Source: Tamaricihabitans halophyticus (GTDB lineage Bacteria; Actinomycetota; Actinomycetes; Mycobacteriales; Pseudonocardiaceae). Taken from it: a stretch of 64,000 nucleotides of DNA. The stretch covers positions 1,116,001 through 1,180,000 of the forward strand of contig NZ_SLXQ01000001.1 in assembly GCF_004340875.1 (NCBI RefSeq), given 5' to 3'. The position numbers and the translations under genes are program-made. Positions 25,963 through 34,661 of the stretch are shown here, piece after piece (the first letter of the stretch is position 1; every line of letters begins with the position of its first letter). A model generated the notes under the pieces. The model saw only the letters and a program-made list of their open reading frames with translations, did not search any database and had not been told where the DNA came from.

Positions 25963-27177
25963 ATGCCCGAACCAACCGATCTCTTCGACCCAGCGGATCT
26001 CGATTTTCTCGCCGACCCTTACCCGACCTTCGCGCGGTTACGTGCCGAAGGCGAGGTGCACTGGCATGGTCGGCTCCAGCTCGCGATCACCACATCCCAT
26101 GCGGCCGCTTCGGCGGTACTCCGACATCGCGGACTCGGCCGGCTCTGGCAGGACGCCACACCGCTCGACCGGTTCGTTTCGTTCAACCTGCTGCATCGCA
26201 ACTCGCTGCTGGAGAACGAACCGCCGGCGCACGGCAGGTTGCGCCGGTTGATCGCGGCCGCCTTCACCAGGGGACACGTCGAACGACTACGTCCCACGGT
26301 GGCGAAGGTGGCCGAAGGGATGGTGGACGAACTCGCCGAAACGAGCGCCGCGCACGGGCAAGCTGATCTGCTCGCCACCTTGGCCCAACCCCTGCCGATC
26401 GCGGTGATCACCGAACTTCTCGGTGTCCCTCGCTCGGATGGTCCTCGGCTGGTCGAGTTGTCCAATGCGATCGTCAAGATGTACGAGTACGGGCTCGCGG
26501 AGGAGCGCAAGGCCGAAGCCGAGCGCGCGGCCGAGGAGTTCGTCGAGTACCTCCGCCGGCAGGTCACCGAACGGCGGGCGAGCCCTCGGGAGGATCTACT
26601 CAGCGATCTGGTGGCGGTGCGCGATACCGATGGCACCCGCCTCACCGAGGACGAGCTGGTGGCCACGGCGGTCCTGGTGCTGATGGCCGGGCATGAGGCG
26701 AGCGTGAACGTACTTGGCAACGGGATGCGCGCGTTACTCGAGGAACCCGCGCAATGGCAGCGGCTCACCAAGGACCCGGCGCTGGTCGAATCGGCGGCCG
26801 AAGAGCTGATCCGCTTCGATGCACCACTGCAATTGTTCGAGCGCACCGCGACCGAGCCGGTAGAGATCGCCGGCTACCGGCTGGCCGAGGGGGACAAGAT
26901 CGCGGCGCTGCTTGGCGCGGCGGCAAGGGATCCCACGGTGTTCACCGACCCGGATCTGCTGGACATCGGCCGCTCACCAAACCCGCATCTCGGCTTCGGC
27001 GGCGGGATCCACTACTGCGTGGGAGCCCCGCTTGCCCGGTTGGAGATCACCGCCGCGCTCACCGCGCTCGCGACGCGGGCACCCGGGCTGGCGTTGGCCG
27101 CCACACCTCGGCGACGCCCGGAGTTCGTCATTCGCGGACTGCGAGATCTGCCCGTCCGGGTCGATCAGCGCGGGTAG
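25963..27177 (+). CDS. Cytochrome P450
   Basis: 404 residues. I-helix LMAGHEASVN, the K-helix ExxR as EELIR, and heme loop GFGGGIHYCVG with Cys352 as ligand. The I-helix acid-alcohol pair appears as Glu-Ala-Ser. It resembles soluble actinobacterial class I P450s that oxidise small molecules; no ferredoxin gene is adjacent. ATG 25963 is chosen over the longer frame because MPEPTDLFDPADLDFLADPYP is the usual N-terminus. Its 3' end overlaps the secreted GDPD gene by 13 bp. Confidence 0.94.
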   Translation: MPEPTDLFDPADLDFLADPYPTFARLRAEGEVHWHGRLQLAITTSHAAASAVLRHRGLGRLWQDATPLDRFVSFNLLHRNSLLENEPPAHGRLRRLIAAAFTRGHVERLRPTVAKVAEGMVDELAETSAAHGQADLLATLAQPLPIAVITELLGVPRSDGPRLVELSNAIVKMYEYGLAEERKAEAERAAEEFVEYLRRQVTERRASPREDLLSDLVAVRDTDGTRLTEDELVATAVLVLMAGHEASVNVLGNGMRALLEEPAQWQRLTKDPALVESAAEELIRFDAPLQLFERTATEPVEIAGYRLAEGDKIAALLGAAARDPTVFTDPDLLDIGRSPNPHLGFGGGIHYCVGAPLARLEITAALTALATRAPGLALAATPRRRPEFVIRGLRDLPVRVDQRG

Positions 27178-28277
27178 GCCCGGGGTAGCCGCATCCCGCG
27201 TTCGGCGAGCAGGTCACGGAGCCGGTTCGGGTAGTCGGTGATGATGCCGTCCACCCCGAGGTCGAGCAGGTGCGTCATGGTGGGCTTGTCGTTGACCGTC
27301 CACGGCACCACCCGCAGGCCAGCCGCCTGTGCCTCGGCGACCAGTTCGGCAGTGGTGAACGGTTGGTAGTCCGGATCGGTGATCGCGCCGTCCTGCGGGT
27401 TGCCATGCACGGGCGACAGCGCGGCGGCGCCGAACGAGCGCACCGCTTTGACGGGGCTGCCGGCGAAGTCGTCGATGTCCAACCCGCCGAGCCACGGCGA
27501 CTTACCTGACTGGCCGACTTCAAGGAACTCCGGCTGGGTCAGTGCGACCAGTGGGATCAGTGGCTGCCGTTGCCGCATCAGCATGAGCGCGCCCCAGTCG
27601 AAGCTCTGCACGGTGACATTCGGCAGGAATCCGGAGCGTTCGATTTCCCTGGCGGCAACCGCCACGAACTGCTCGCGTGGCGCGGTCTCCTCCGGCGCCG
27701 CGGCTTCGACCTTCGTTTCGATGTTGAACCGGATTCCCCAGGCGCGATGCTGTCTGGCCAGCGTGAAGACCTCGCGGAGCGTGGGCATCCGCGCGCCAGG
27801 GTCGAGCTCCTGGTCGGGGTGGCTGGGGTGACGCTGGGAACCGCAGTCCAGGGTGCGCACCTGCGCGAAGGTCAGATCCTTGATGTACTTGCCGGCATAG
27901 GGGAACTGCGGGTCGCCCGGCCGCACCGGCGTGGTGTCCCGGCATTTGCTCGGGTCGATCTGCCGGTCGTGGGTGACCACGTCCCGACCGTCCGCGGTGA
28001 TCTGGATGTCCAGCTCCAATGTGGTCACCCCGAGTTCGAGCGCCTTCGCGAACGCGGCAAGGGTGCCCTCCACGGTGAGTCCGAGTCCGCCGCGATGCGC
28101 CTGTAGGTCGAACTTGGGCGGGATCGGCGGGATGGGCAAGGCCGTCGTTTCCCGCGCGGTTGTCGCTGGCTGGGTTGTCGTGGGATGGGTTGTCGTGGGA
28201 TGGCCAGCGGCGACTGGTTGGGCCAGCAGCAACCCCGCCAGAACGAGCACGGCAAGCCGGATCGCGGTGCGCAGCAT
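27165..28277 (-). CDS. Secreted glycerophosphodiester phosphodiesterase
   Basis: 370 residues. The signal peptide occupies 1-24 (LAVLVLAGLLLAQPVAAG), followed by a Thr/Pro-rich linker and a GDPD barrel with LQAHRGGLGLTVEGT, LELDIQITADGRDVVTHDRQID, FNIETKVE and a C-terminal DGIITDYPNRL. It probably releases glycerol-3-phosphate from extracellular phosphodiesters or teichoic-acid-like polymers. GGAGG lies 7 nt upstream of ATG 28277. Confidence 0.92.
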   Translation of the reverse strand: MLRTAIRLAVLVLAGLLLAQPVAAGHPTTTHPTTTQPATTARETTALPIPPIPPKFDLQAHRGGLGLTVEGTLAAFAKALELGVTTLELDIQITADGRDVVTHDRQIDPSKCRDTTPVRPGDPQFPYAGKYIKDLTFAQVRTLDCGSQRHPSHPDQELDPGARMPTLREVFTLARQHRAWGIRFNIETKVEAAAPEETAPREQFVAVAAREIERSGFLPNVTVQSFDWGALMLMRQRQPLIPLVALTQPEFLEVGQSGKSPWLGGLDIDDFAGSPVKAVRSFGAAALSPVHGNPQDGAITDPDYQPFTTAELVAEAQAAGLRVVPWTVNDKPTMTHLLDLGVDGIITDYPNRLRDLLAERGMRLPRAYPR

Positions 28278-28379
28278 GGTGATCCTCCGACTCAGGACAC
28301 TTGGTGACGTCCGGCAGCCTGCCAGCGCAATATGTCCATCACCCAGGGGAGGTATGGCCGATGAGTTAATCGCGCATGA

Positions 28380-29591
28380 TCAACGGGCGGCGCCGACCGG
28401 CCGTTCCGTGCGGAGTTCTGGTTCCGGGGCACCGTGCACCGCGATGACCCGCAGTTGCTTCACCTTGCGCCCGGAAAGCGGCGTGAGCAGTTCGGTGAAC
28501 CGGCGGATCACGACCAGGGTGAACACCGCCAGTGCGGCGGCCGCGAGGTAGGTGAGCGCGGTCAGCCAAACCCCGTCGGCCATGGCCTGTACTCCGTCGC
28601 GCTGCCGCCACAGCAGCGTGATTCCGGCCAGTAGGCCGCTCGCTGCCCAGGCCGCCCACCAGTAGTACACCATCCGGCTCGGGCGGGGTCGCTGCGTTGC
28701 CGGACGGCGCAGCGCGGCGTGCTCGATCTCGGCGATGATCGGCCCGGCGAGCACCAGGTTCACCCCGGGCACCAGCAGGCCGACCACGACCTGCCAGGTT
28801 GGTCGCGCGGGCTTGGTTTCGGCGTGCTCGGTTGCGGCCGCGCGCATCGCGAAAAGCCAGGTCATCCCGACCACCAGGACGAAAACCCAGATCGCGATGT
28901 TCAACAGCGCGGCAATCAGCACGGTCGTGTCGGAGGCAATCACCGTGGTGTTGGACAGCGCGCCGCCGCGACTCTGCACCAGCAGGATGTATCGCCAGAT
29001 CTCCGCGGCGGCGCCGAACAGCGCAAGCAGCGCGTACAGCAGCAGCGCGGTGGTCGCGGGCGCAGCGAGCATCCTGGCGCGCGCTCGCGGCGATACGGTG
29101 CCGGTCGCGGTGCCCGGCACCGAGGTCGGCCAGCGCCAGGTCAGGTTCGGAAAGCCCCAGCGCGGGATGGCCGGATATGCCGGTGGTCCCTGGTACGGCT
29201 GGTGGTTCCGCGTGGACTCACTCTGCTGCCGGCGTGGCAACAGAGGCGGCGTGGCCACCCAGTGCACCCGTGACCGCACCGGTCCGGCCGGCTTGGGCGC
29301 GGTCCGGGCAGCTGGGTGTCCCGGACCGGCCGACCCGTTCGCTGGCCCACCGTTTGGCCACGGTGCCACCGGTTGGGGTGCCGCCGGTTGGGGTCCCGTC
29401 TGATGGGGTCCCGGTTGTGGAGGGCCCGGTTGATGAGGGCCGGGTTGTGGAGGACCGGGTTGATACGGGCCGGTGTGATGGGGGCCCGTCGGGTAAGGCC
29501 CGGTCGCGGGTACCTGCGCGGGTGGCCGCCCCGCCGGCCACGCCCATGGCCCGGGCGCGGAGCGTTGCTGCTGCGGCCACTGCGGGTGCAC
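28380..29591 (-). CDS. DUF4328 membrane protein with proline-rich N-terminus
   Basis: 403 residues. Residues 1-110 are Pro/Gln/Gly-rich with tandem PGPxQPGPHQ units; a basic segment follows, then four to five membrane helices (about 185-380) of the DUF4328 type (PTWQVVVGLLVPGVNLVLAGPIIAEIEH). Function unknown. GTG 29591 starts 2 bp after the rhodanese stop, so the two are in an operon and the longer frame that overlaps rhodanese is rejected. Confidence 0.82.
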   Translation of the reverse strand: MHPQWPQQQRSAPGPWAWPAGRPPAQVPATGPYPTGPHHTGPYQPGPPQPGPHQPGPPQPGPHQTGPQPAAPQPVAPWPNGGPANGSAGPGHPAARTAPKPAGPVRSRVHWVATPPLLPRRQQSESTRNHQPYQGPPAYPAIPRWGFPNLTWRWPTSVPGTATGTVSPRARARMLAAPATTALLLYALLALFGAAAEIWRYILLVQSRGGALSNTTVIASDTTVLIAALLNIAIWVFVLVVGMTWLFAMRAAATEHAETKPARPTWQVVVGLLVPGVNLVLAGPIIAEIEHAALRRPATQRPRPSRMVYYWWAAWAASGLLAGITLLWRQRDGVQAMADGVWLTALTYLAAAALAVFTLVVIRRFTELLTPLSGRKVKQLRVIAVHGAPEPELRTERPVGAAR

Positions 29592-29593
29592 GG

Positions 29594-29929
29594 TCAGAGG
29601 ACCTCGGCCGCACTTCCGGCACGTTCGCCGATGAGCTGCTTGCCCTCGGCATGCCAGGACCGCATCCCGCCGGAAACGTTGATCGCTTCCCAACCGTTCG
29701 CGTTCAGGAACGCGGCGGCCCGCGAGGAACGTCCACCGCTGCGGCACACCAGGTAGAGCGCATCGGCTTCGGGCAGATCACCGAGCCGGTCGGGTAGCTC
29801 GCCAAGCGGGATATGCACGGCGCCGGGGGCATGCCCAGCGTCCCATTCGTCCTGCTCACGGACATCAATCAGGGTTGCCTCGGGCGGGAGCTCGGCAACC
29901 GACACGTTTGGTACCTGCTGTGGATCCAC
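29594..29929 (-). CDS. Single-domain rhodanese
   Basis: 111 residues. One rhodanese domain with the active-site loop CRSGGRS and the LIDVREQDEWDAGHAPGAVHIPL motif. It transfers sulfane sulfur to thiophilic acceptors, likely in sulfur trafficking or persulfide handling. First gene of a two-gene unit with the DUF4328 protein. Confidence 0.93.
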   Translation of the reverse strand: MDPQQVPNVSVAELPPEATLIDVREQDEWDAGHAPGAVHIPLGELPDRLGDLPEADALYLVCRSGGRSSRAAAFLNANGWEAINVSGGMRSWHAEGKQLIGERAGSAAEVL

Positions 29930-29993
29930 ACGACGATGCTGCCATGCCGGCCCGTTACCTCACCATGAAGCCAGCCGTAACCAGCCGCCACTA

Positions 29994-30019
29994 ACCGCAA
30001 GAATCCGTAAGAACGCGGT
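29994..30019. repeat. 26-nt interspersed palindrome, copy 4
   Basis: Its last base is the first of the complement of the MerR gene stop (30019-30021). Slightly diverged: AATCCGT replaces ATCCCTA in the centre. Confidence 0.8.
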
Positions 30020-30750
30020 CACGGAGCGGCGTCGTCGATGATGTCGGCGAGCGTGGCGGTTGCTCTGATCAGGGCGACGGCCCGTTTCCCGATCGCCGCC
30101 AACCGACGGTTGAGCACGACCAACGGCTCGTCGACGGCACCGAGCTCGCTGATCGCGGCGAGCGCGTTTCGGACGTCCGGAATCCGGTAACCAGCTGCGC
30201 GCAGGGCGACCGCGATCCGCGCCGCGCGGATGTCGTCGAGGTGGTATCGCCGGGCCGTGCCCGCACGGGTCGCGATCCGTTCCGGCCGCAGCAGCCCAGC
30301 GTCCTCCCAGAACCGGAGGGTGGACGGCCGCAGGCCGAGCGCGCCGGACAGCTCGGTGATCGTCATCGCGTCGGTTTCCCTCGGCCCGTCTTCGATACTC
30401 GCTTCCGTTTGGATGGCCTGTAAGGCTGCCCGTGCGGCAAGCGCCTGGGCACGCTCCTGGTTCAGCTGGGCTGGCAGATCGCAGACCAGGGCAGCGGCCT
30501 CCGCGAGGGCCAACCGCCGGATCGTGGTCATCGTGTCGCGGGCAGCGACTGGACCTACCGCGTAGCTGAGGTCGCGGTAGGCGTGCAGGTCACGGACATG
30601 TTCTTCAGCGAACTGGCGGTATCCGTTTGCCGCTCGGACCGCCCGCCCGAGGACACCGAGCCGTTCCAGGTCACGGATCTGCTGGGCCGAGTAGCCAGTT
30701 GCACTGGCCACCGCCGCGACGGTCATGCCGGGTGCCGCCGGCTCATCCAT
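30019..30750 (-). CDS. MerR-family regulator with two HTH domains
   Basis: 243 residues. A first MerR HTH at about 7-62 (MTVAAVASATGYSAQQIRDLERLGVL) and a second at about 111-180 (MTITELSGALGLRPSTLRFWEDAGLL, then RYHLDDIRAARI) are joined by an alanine-rich helical linker. Most MerR proteins carry one HTH and act as dimers. No metal-binding Cys is seen. ATG 30750 has GGAGGG 7 nt upstream. It is divergent, with 41 bp between, from the DUF6194 gene it probably controls. Confidence 0.88.
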   Translation of the reverse strand: MDEPAAPGMTVAAVASATGYSAQQIRDLERLGVLGRAVRAANGYRQFAEEHVRDLHAYRDLSYAVGPVAARDTMTTIRRLALAEAAALVCDLPAQLNQERAQALAARAALQAIQTEASIEDGPRETDAMTITELSGALGLRPSTLRFWEDAGLLRPERIATRAGTARRYHLDDIRAARIAVALRAAGYRIPDVRNALAAISELGAVDEPLVVLNRRLAAIGKRAVALIRATATLADIIDDAAP

Positions 30751-30791
30751 CGACAAACCCTCCACAAGCACTTCAACCGCACACTTGAACT

Positions 30792-31262
30792 ATGAGTATG
30801 GACCAGATGCTGACAACGATCCGTGCCCTCGACGGTGTGTTCGAGCTCGCGCCCACCGAAGGAAGCGAGTTTCCCGAGGTCGCTTGGGGTGACCACTTCT
30901 TCTACTACGCCAAGGACAACCAGCTGCCGCAGCGCGAGCAGCCGTACGCCACGATCATCACGAAGAACTACCTCGACGACAGCGGAAGTGGCCTGGACCA
31001 GCCAGACCGTTGGCGACTCAACATCCACGTCGGGCGGACGGCCTACACCGAGCTGATCGGCACCGAACCGGCGGTACCGGCCGAGGGCACCGTCGACTAC
31101 GCCGCGGTCGACACCGTGCTGCCCCATCCGCTCTACGCCAGGCAGGGCTGGATCGCGATCGTCAACCCTGGCGAGCGGACCTGGGAGCTAGCCGTAACCC
31201 AGGTCGGCGAAGCGCATGAGGCGGCCCGAAGGCGTGCGACCAAACGGCGGCCAACCGAGTAG
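30792..31262 (+). CDS. DUF6194 family protein
   Basis: 156 residues, soluble. Features: LDGVFELAPTEGSEFPEVAWGDHFFYY, PYATIITKNYLDD, RLNIHVGRTAYTELIG and LPHPLYARQGWIAIVNPG. This is the DUF6194 pattern, related to YjbR-type folds and frequent next to MerR or TetR regulators. Function unknown. ATG 30792 follows a very short leader from the shared divergent promoter. Confidence 0.82.
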   Translation: MSMDQMLTTIRALDGVFELAPTEGSEFPEVAWGDHFFYYAKDNQLPQREQPYATIITKNYLDDSGSGLDQPDRWRLNIHVGRTAYTELIGTEPAVPAEGTVDYAAVDTVLPHPLYARQGWIAIVNPGERTWELAVTQVGEAHEAARRRATKRRPTE

Positions 31263-31303
31263 CCACGACCAACCGAGTAGCTGGCGAGATCGGCGAGGAA
31301 CGA

Positions 31304-33103
31304 CTACCTCCGGTGCTTTCCACTGCCGAGCCGGAGGCGTTCCTCGCCCTTACCGAATTTGGCCACATCGCGGTCCTGGATGAAACCAAGCGGGTCCGGC
31401 GCGTGCATCCGCAGGATCACCCGGTTCACATCGTCCGGAATCCGGCGCGCGGTCGCCTTGCTGACCAGAACCGTCACCAGGAACGCCACCGGCACGGTGA
31501 CCAGTGCCGGCTGCTCCACAAGTGGTGGCGCCCAGTTCCCGGTGTAACCGCTGACGATATCCGTCACGAAGGCGGCAAGCACCAGACCGCCACCGATGAT
31601 CATCCCTGCCGCCGCGCCGATACCGGTCAGCTTCCGCCACCAAATCCCCAACACCAGCACCGGGCAGAACGTCGAGGCGGCAAGCGCGAACGTCATCCCC
31701 ACGCTCAGCGAGATGTCGCCGGGTCGCAGCCAGATCGCCAGCACCAACGGCACGATCCCGGCGATCACCGTGGCGATCCGGAAATCACGCACCCTGCCGC
31801 GCAGCACGTCGGTGGACAGCACGCCGGACAAGCTGACCAGCAACCCCGATGAGGTGGACAGGAACGCGGCGAACGCACCAGCCGCGGTCACCGCGCCAAG
31901 GATCTGTCCACCTATCCCCGGCAGCATCGCATCCGGCAGCAACAACACGGCGGCGTCCGTCTCCCCGGTGACAAGCAGTTCCGGCGTGTACAACCGGGAA
32001 AGCGCACCGAGTAACACCGGGAACAGATAGAACAGGCCGAGTAGCAGCAGCACATGCATCGTGGTGCGGCGCGCGGACTTCCCACTCGGGTTGGTGTAGA
32101 ACCGCACCAGCACATGCGGCAAACCCATGGTGCCGAGGAAAGTCGCCAGAATCAGCGAGTACGTCGTGAACATCTGCGGGGCACCGCCATCCCCCGCGCG
32201 CAACCATTCGGAGTTGTACACCGGCGAGCCGGCGACGACCGGTACCGGATCGCCCGCGTCGAACCGAATCGACGTACCTTCGGGGAAATCCTGCTCGCCC
32301 CGCAGATACATGTGCGTAGGGCCGTCCGCCGGTTCCGCATCGCTGACCGAACCGTCCACCCATACCCACGCCGGCTCGCCAAAGTCGAGGGTGACCGGGG
32401 TGGTGATATCGACCGTGGTGTCCTTGCTGAACGTGGGCGAGGTCGGCTGGCTCAACGAATCCCGTGGCACTGTCGAATCCCCGCCGCCAAGGAACACCGC
32501 GCAGAGCACGAAGGTCGGCACGGCGATCGCGAAGAGCTTGAGCCAGTACTGGAACGCCTGCACCACGGTGATCGCGCGCATTCCGCCACCGAAGACATTG
32601 ATCACCACGACCAGCGTGACCAGCACCGCGCCGATCCACGCTGGCGCCGGCATGATCGCCATCAGCGCCAGGCCCGCACCCTGCAACTGCGGCAAGAGGT
32701 ACAGCGTCCCGATAACCAGCACGAACCCGGTGGCAACCCGGCGCAGGCCCCGCGAGGAGAGTCGAGCCTCGACGAAATCCGGCAGCGAGTACGCGCCGGA
32801 GCGACGCAGCGGCGCGGCCACGAACAGCATCAGCGCCAGATAACCGGCGGTGAACCCGATCGGGTACCACAGGGCGTCCGCACCGTCTTTCAGGATCAGG
32901 CCGGTAACACCGAGAAACGACGCGCCGGAAAGATACTCGCCGGACACCGCGGCGGCATTGCGCCTTGACCGCACGGTCCGCCGCGCGACCAGGAAATCCT
33001 GGGTCGTACTCGCCAGCCGCGAGCTTCTATGTCCAATGTAGAACGTAGCGAGCCCGACAGCCAGAATGCCGCCAATCGCCCACGCGTTCAGTACCGGACC
33101 CAC
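31304..33103 (-). CDS. Sodium:solute symporter (MctC/ActP-type monocarboxylate permease)
   Basis: 599 residues with thirteen to fourteen membrane helices. The SSS signature is seen as SGEYLSGASFLGVTGLILKDGADALWYPIGFTAGYLALML and GTLYLLPQLQGAGLALM. A large hydrophilic insertion (about 210-310) lies between helices. The family imports acetate, pyruvate or propionate with Na+ or H+. GTG 33103 starts 4 bp after the stop of the upstream membrane protein. It is the last gene of the operon LytS-S49-LytTR-membrane protein-symporter. Confidence 0.9.
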   Translation of the reverse strand: MGPVLNAWAIGGILAVGLATFYIGHRSSRLASTTQDFLVARRTVRSRRNAAAVSGEYLSGASFLGVTGLILKDGADALWYPIGFTAGYLALMLFVAAPLRRSGAYSLPDFVEARLSSRGLRRVATGFVLVIGTLYLLPQLQGAGLALMAIMPAPAWIGAVLVTLVVVINVFGGGMRAITVVQAFQYWLKLFAIAVPTFVLCAVFLGGGDSTVPRDSLSQPTSPTFSKDTTVDITTPVTLDFGEPAWVWVDGSVSDAEPADGPTHMYLRGEQDFPEGTSIRFDAGDPVPVVAGSPVYNSEWLRAGDGGAPQMFTTYSLILATFLGTMGLPHVLVRFYTNPSGKSARRTTMHVLLLLGLFYLFPVLLGALSRLYTPELLVTGETDAAVLLLPDAMLPGIGGQILGAVTAAGAFAAFLSTSSGLLVSLSGVLSTDVLRGRVRDFRIATVIAGIVPLVLAIWLRPGDISLSVGMTFALAASTFCPVLVLGIWWRKLTGIGAAAGMIIGGGLVLAAFVTDIVSGYTGNWAPPLVEQPALVTVPVAFLVTVLVSKATARRIPDDVNRVILRMHAPDPLGFIQDRDVAKFGKGEERLRLGSGKHRR

Positions 33104-33107
33104 ACCC

Positions 33108-33773
33108 TTAGTTCTCCACCATGTCCACGAAATCTCGTTCGTGCCGTTCCGCCCTGCGGTTGTACCAGAGCCCGACACTTACCAGCAGAGGAAAGGGTAG
33201 AACGCCGAGCAGCAGCCATGGCACGGGCACACCAACAACCTTCGCCTGGGTGATGGCCGGCGCCAGATAGAACACCAGGGGTAGCGCGCCAAGCAGCACG
33301 ATCACCAGTGCGGCGAACGCGAGTGCGAGCCGCAACTGGATGCGCACCAGGTCCTTGATCAGCCATTCCCCGAAGGTGGTCTGCTGTTCGAGCTCGCTGA
33401 CCGTGCGCAACGCGGTGACCGGGGCCCTCGGGTCGGCGAGCACCACCCGTTTGCGCCGGGGCGGTTTACGGGACTCGGCTTGCCCGTCCCGGTTGTCCTG
33501 CTCCGCGCGCACCCCCTTGCCCGCGGTATGCGCCCGCGAGCCAGATGTCTTGGCGCCCAGCTGATACGGATCAACCTGGTCCGGGTTGGCCTTGCGCCGG
33601 CCAGCCCTGCGCCGCCCCTTTCGCTTGTCCTGCCTGGCGGTATCGGTCGCCGGTTGGTTGGCTGGCGACTGTTGCGGGGTGTTGCCGAACTGATCAGCGT
33701 CGCTCGCCGGCCATCGTGGCTGCTTGCCCTGCTCGTCGCGGCGCCCCGGCTGGCCTCCGCTTGCCGAGCTCAT
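33108..33773 (-). CDS. Small membrane protein associated with the symporter
   Basis: 221 residues. A long basic, low-complexity N-terminus (1-105, with KGRRRAGRRK) leads to two membrane helices (about 143-164 and 176-198) and a charged tail RRAERHERDFVDMVEN. The helical part resembles the DUF485-type subunit found before acetate symporters, but the basic extension is additional. ATGA overlap with the LytTR gene upstream; 4 bp to the symporter. Likely accessory subunit, inferred from context. Confidence 0.75.
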   Translation of the reverse strand: MSSASGGQPGRRDEQGKQPRWPASDADQFGNTPQQSPANQPATDTARQDKRKGRRRAGRRKANPDQVDPYQLGAKTSGSRAHTAGKGVRAEQDNRDGQAESRKPPRRKRVVLADPRAPVTALRTVSELEQQTTFGEWLIKDLVRIQLRLALAFAALVIVLLGALPLVFYLAPAITQAKVVGVPVPWLLLGVLPFPLLVSVGLWYNRRAERHERDFVDMVEN

Positions 33774-34609
33774 CCGCCGTAGCCGTTCCTCGACGAGCCG
33801 GTGAGGCGATCCTTGAGTTCCCTGGTGTGCCGCCGGCTGACCGGCAGTTCCTTATGCTCCGGGCCGACGATCACGGTATAGCCGGAGGCACCCATCCGCA
33901 GCTCGCTGATCAGCTGCACGGCCACCAGGTAGGACCGGTGGATGCGCACGAACCCCGCCGGCGACCAGCGCTCCTCCAACTGTGCGAGCGGGATGCGAAC
34001 CAGGTGACTGTTGCCGTCCGTGGTGAACAATCGCGCGTAATCGCCCTGGGCTTCTACCCACTGCACGTTTGCCCGCTGGATCAGCTTGGTGGTGCCGGCC
34101 AGCTCGACCGGGATCACTTCCTCCTCGCTCGCCTCGGCCGGCGATGGCCGTTCCGGGGCTGGCTGCGAGCTGTCCAGCCGCTCGATAACCCGCTCCACGG
34201 CCGTGTTCAGCCGCCGTTGTTCACAAGGCTTGAGCAGGTAATCCACCGCACCGAGCTCGAAGGCGTCGACCGCTTGGTCGTTGTGCCCGGTGACGAACAC
34301 CAGCGCGGGCGCGGGCTGCATCGCGGCGATCACCCTGGCCATCTCGATCCCGGAGAGCCCCGGCATGCGCAGATCGGCGAACACCGCGTCCACCGGTGGC
34401 AGCCCACGCTCCTTGCGGTCCCGCAGGATCGGATCGCTGCCGCCGAGTACCCGCAGCGCTTCCGAGGCGTCGACCGCTTTGAAGATCGTGCGGACGTGCG
34501 GGTTGTTGTCCAGGCGCTCGTACAAAATCTCCATGCCTGGGAGCTCGTCGTCTACCGCGAGGACGACAAGCTGCCTGGTGTTGTCATGGGTACTCACTGT
34601 GACATGCAT
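33770..34609 (-). CDS. LytTR-family response regulator
   Basis: 279 residues. Receiver domain (14-130) with VDDE, phospho-Asp in FADLRMPGLSG (near 88) and Lys in DYLLKPCEQ. The LytTR DNA-binding domain is at about 168-268 (WVEAQGDYARLFT, LVRIPLAQLEERW, FVRIHRSYLV). It pairs with the LytS-type kinase at 35485-36996. BtsSR and YpdAB, LytS/LytTR pairs of Escherichia coli, sense pyruvate and switch on transporters, a fitting parallel for the symporter here. GTG 34597 is an alternative start. Confidence 0.92.
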   Translation of the reverse strand: MHVTVSTHDNTRQLVVLAVDDELPGMEILYERLDNNPHVRTIFKAVDASEALRVLGGSDPILRDRKERGLPPVDAVFADLRMPGLSGIEMARVIAAMQPAPALVFVTGHNDQAVDAFELGAVDYLLKPCEQRRLNTAVERVIERLDSSQPAPERPSPAEASEEEVIPVELAGTTKLIQRANVQWVEAQGDYARLFTTDGNSHLVRIPLAQLEERWSPAGFVRIHRSYLVAVQLISELRMGASGYTVIVGPEHKELPVSRRHTRELKDRLTGSSRNGYGG

Positions 34610-34661
34610 CCTGCCTATCGCCGGACCAACTGTCTAGTCACCCAGGCGGACGCAGCCCCGG

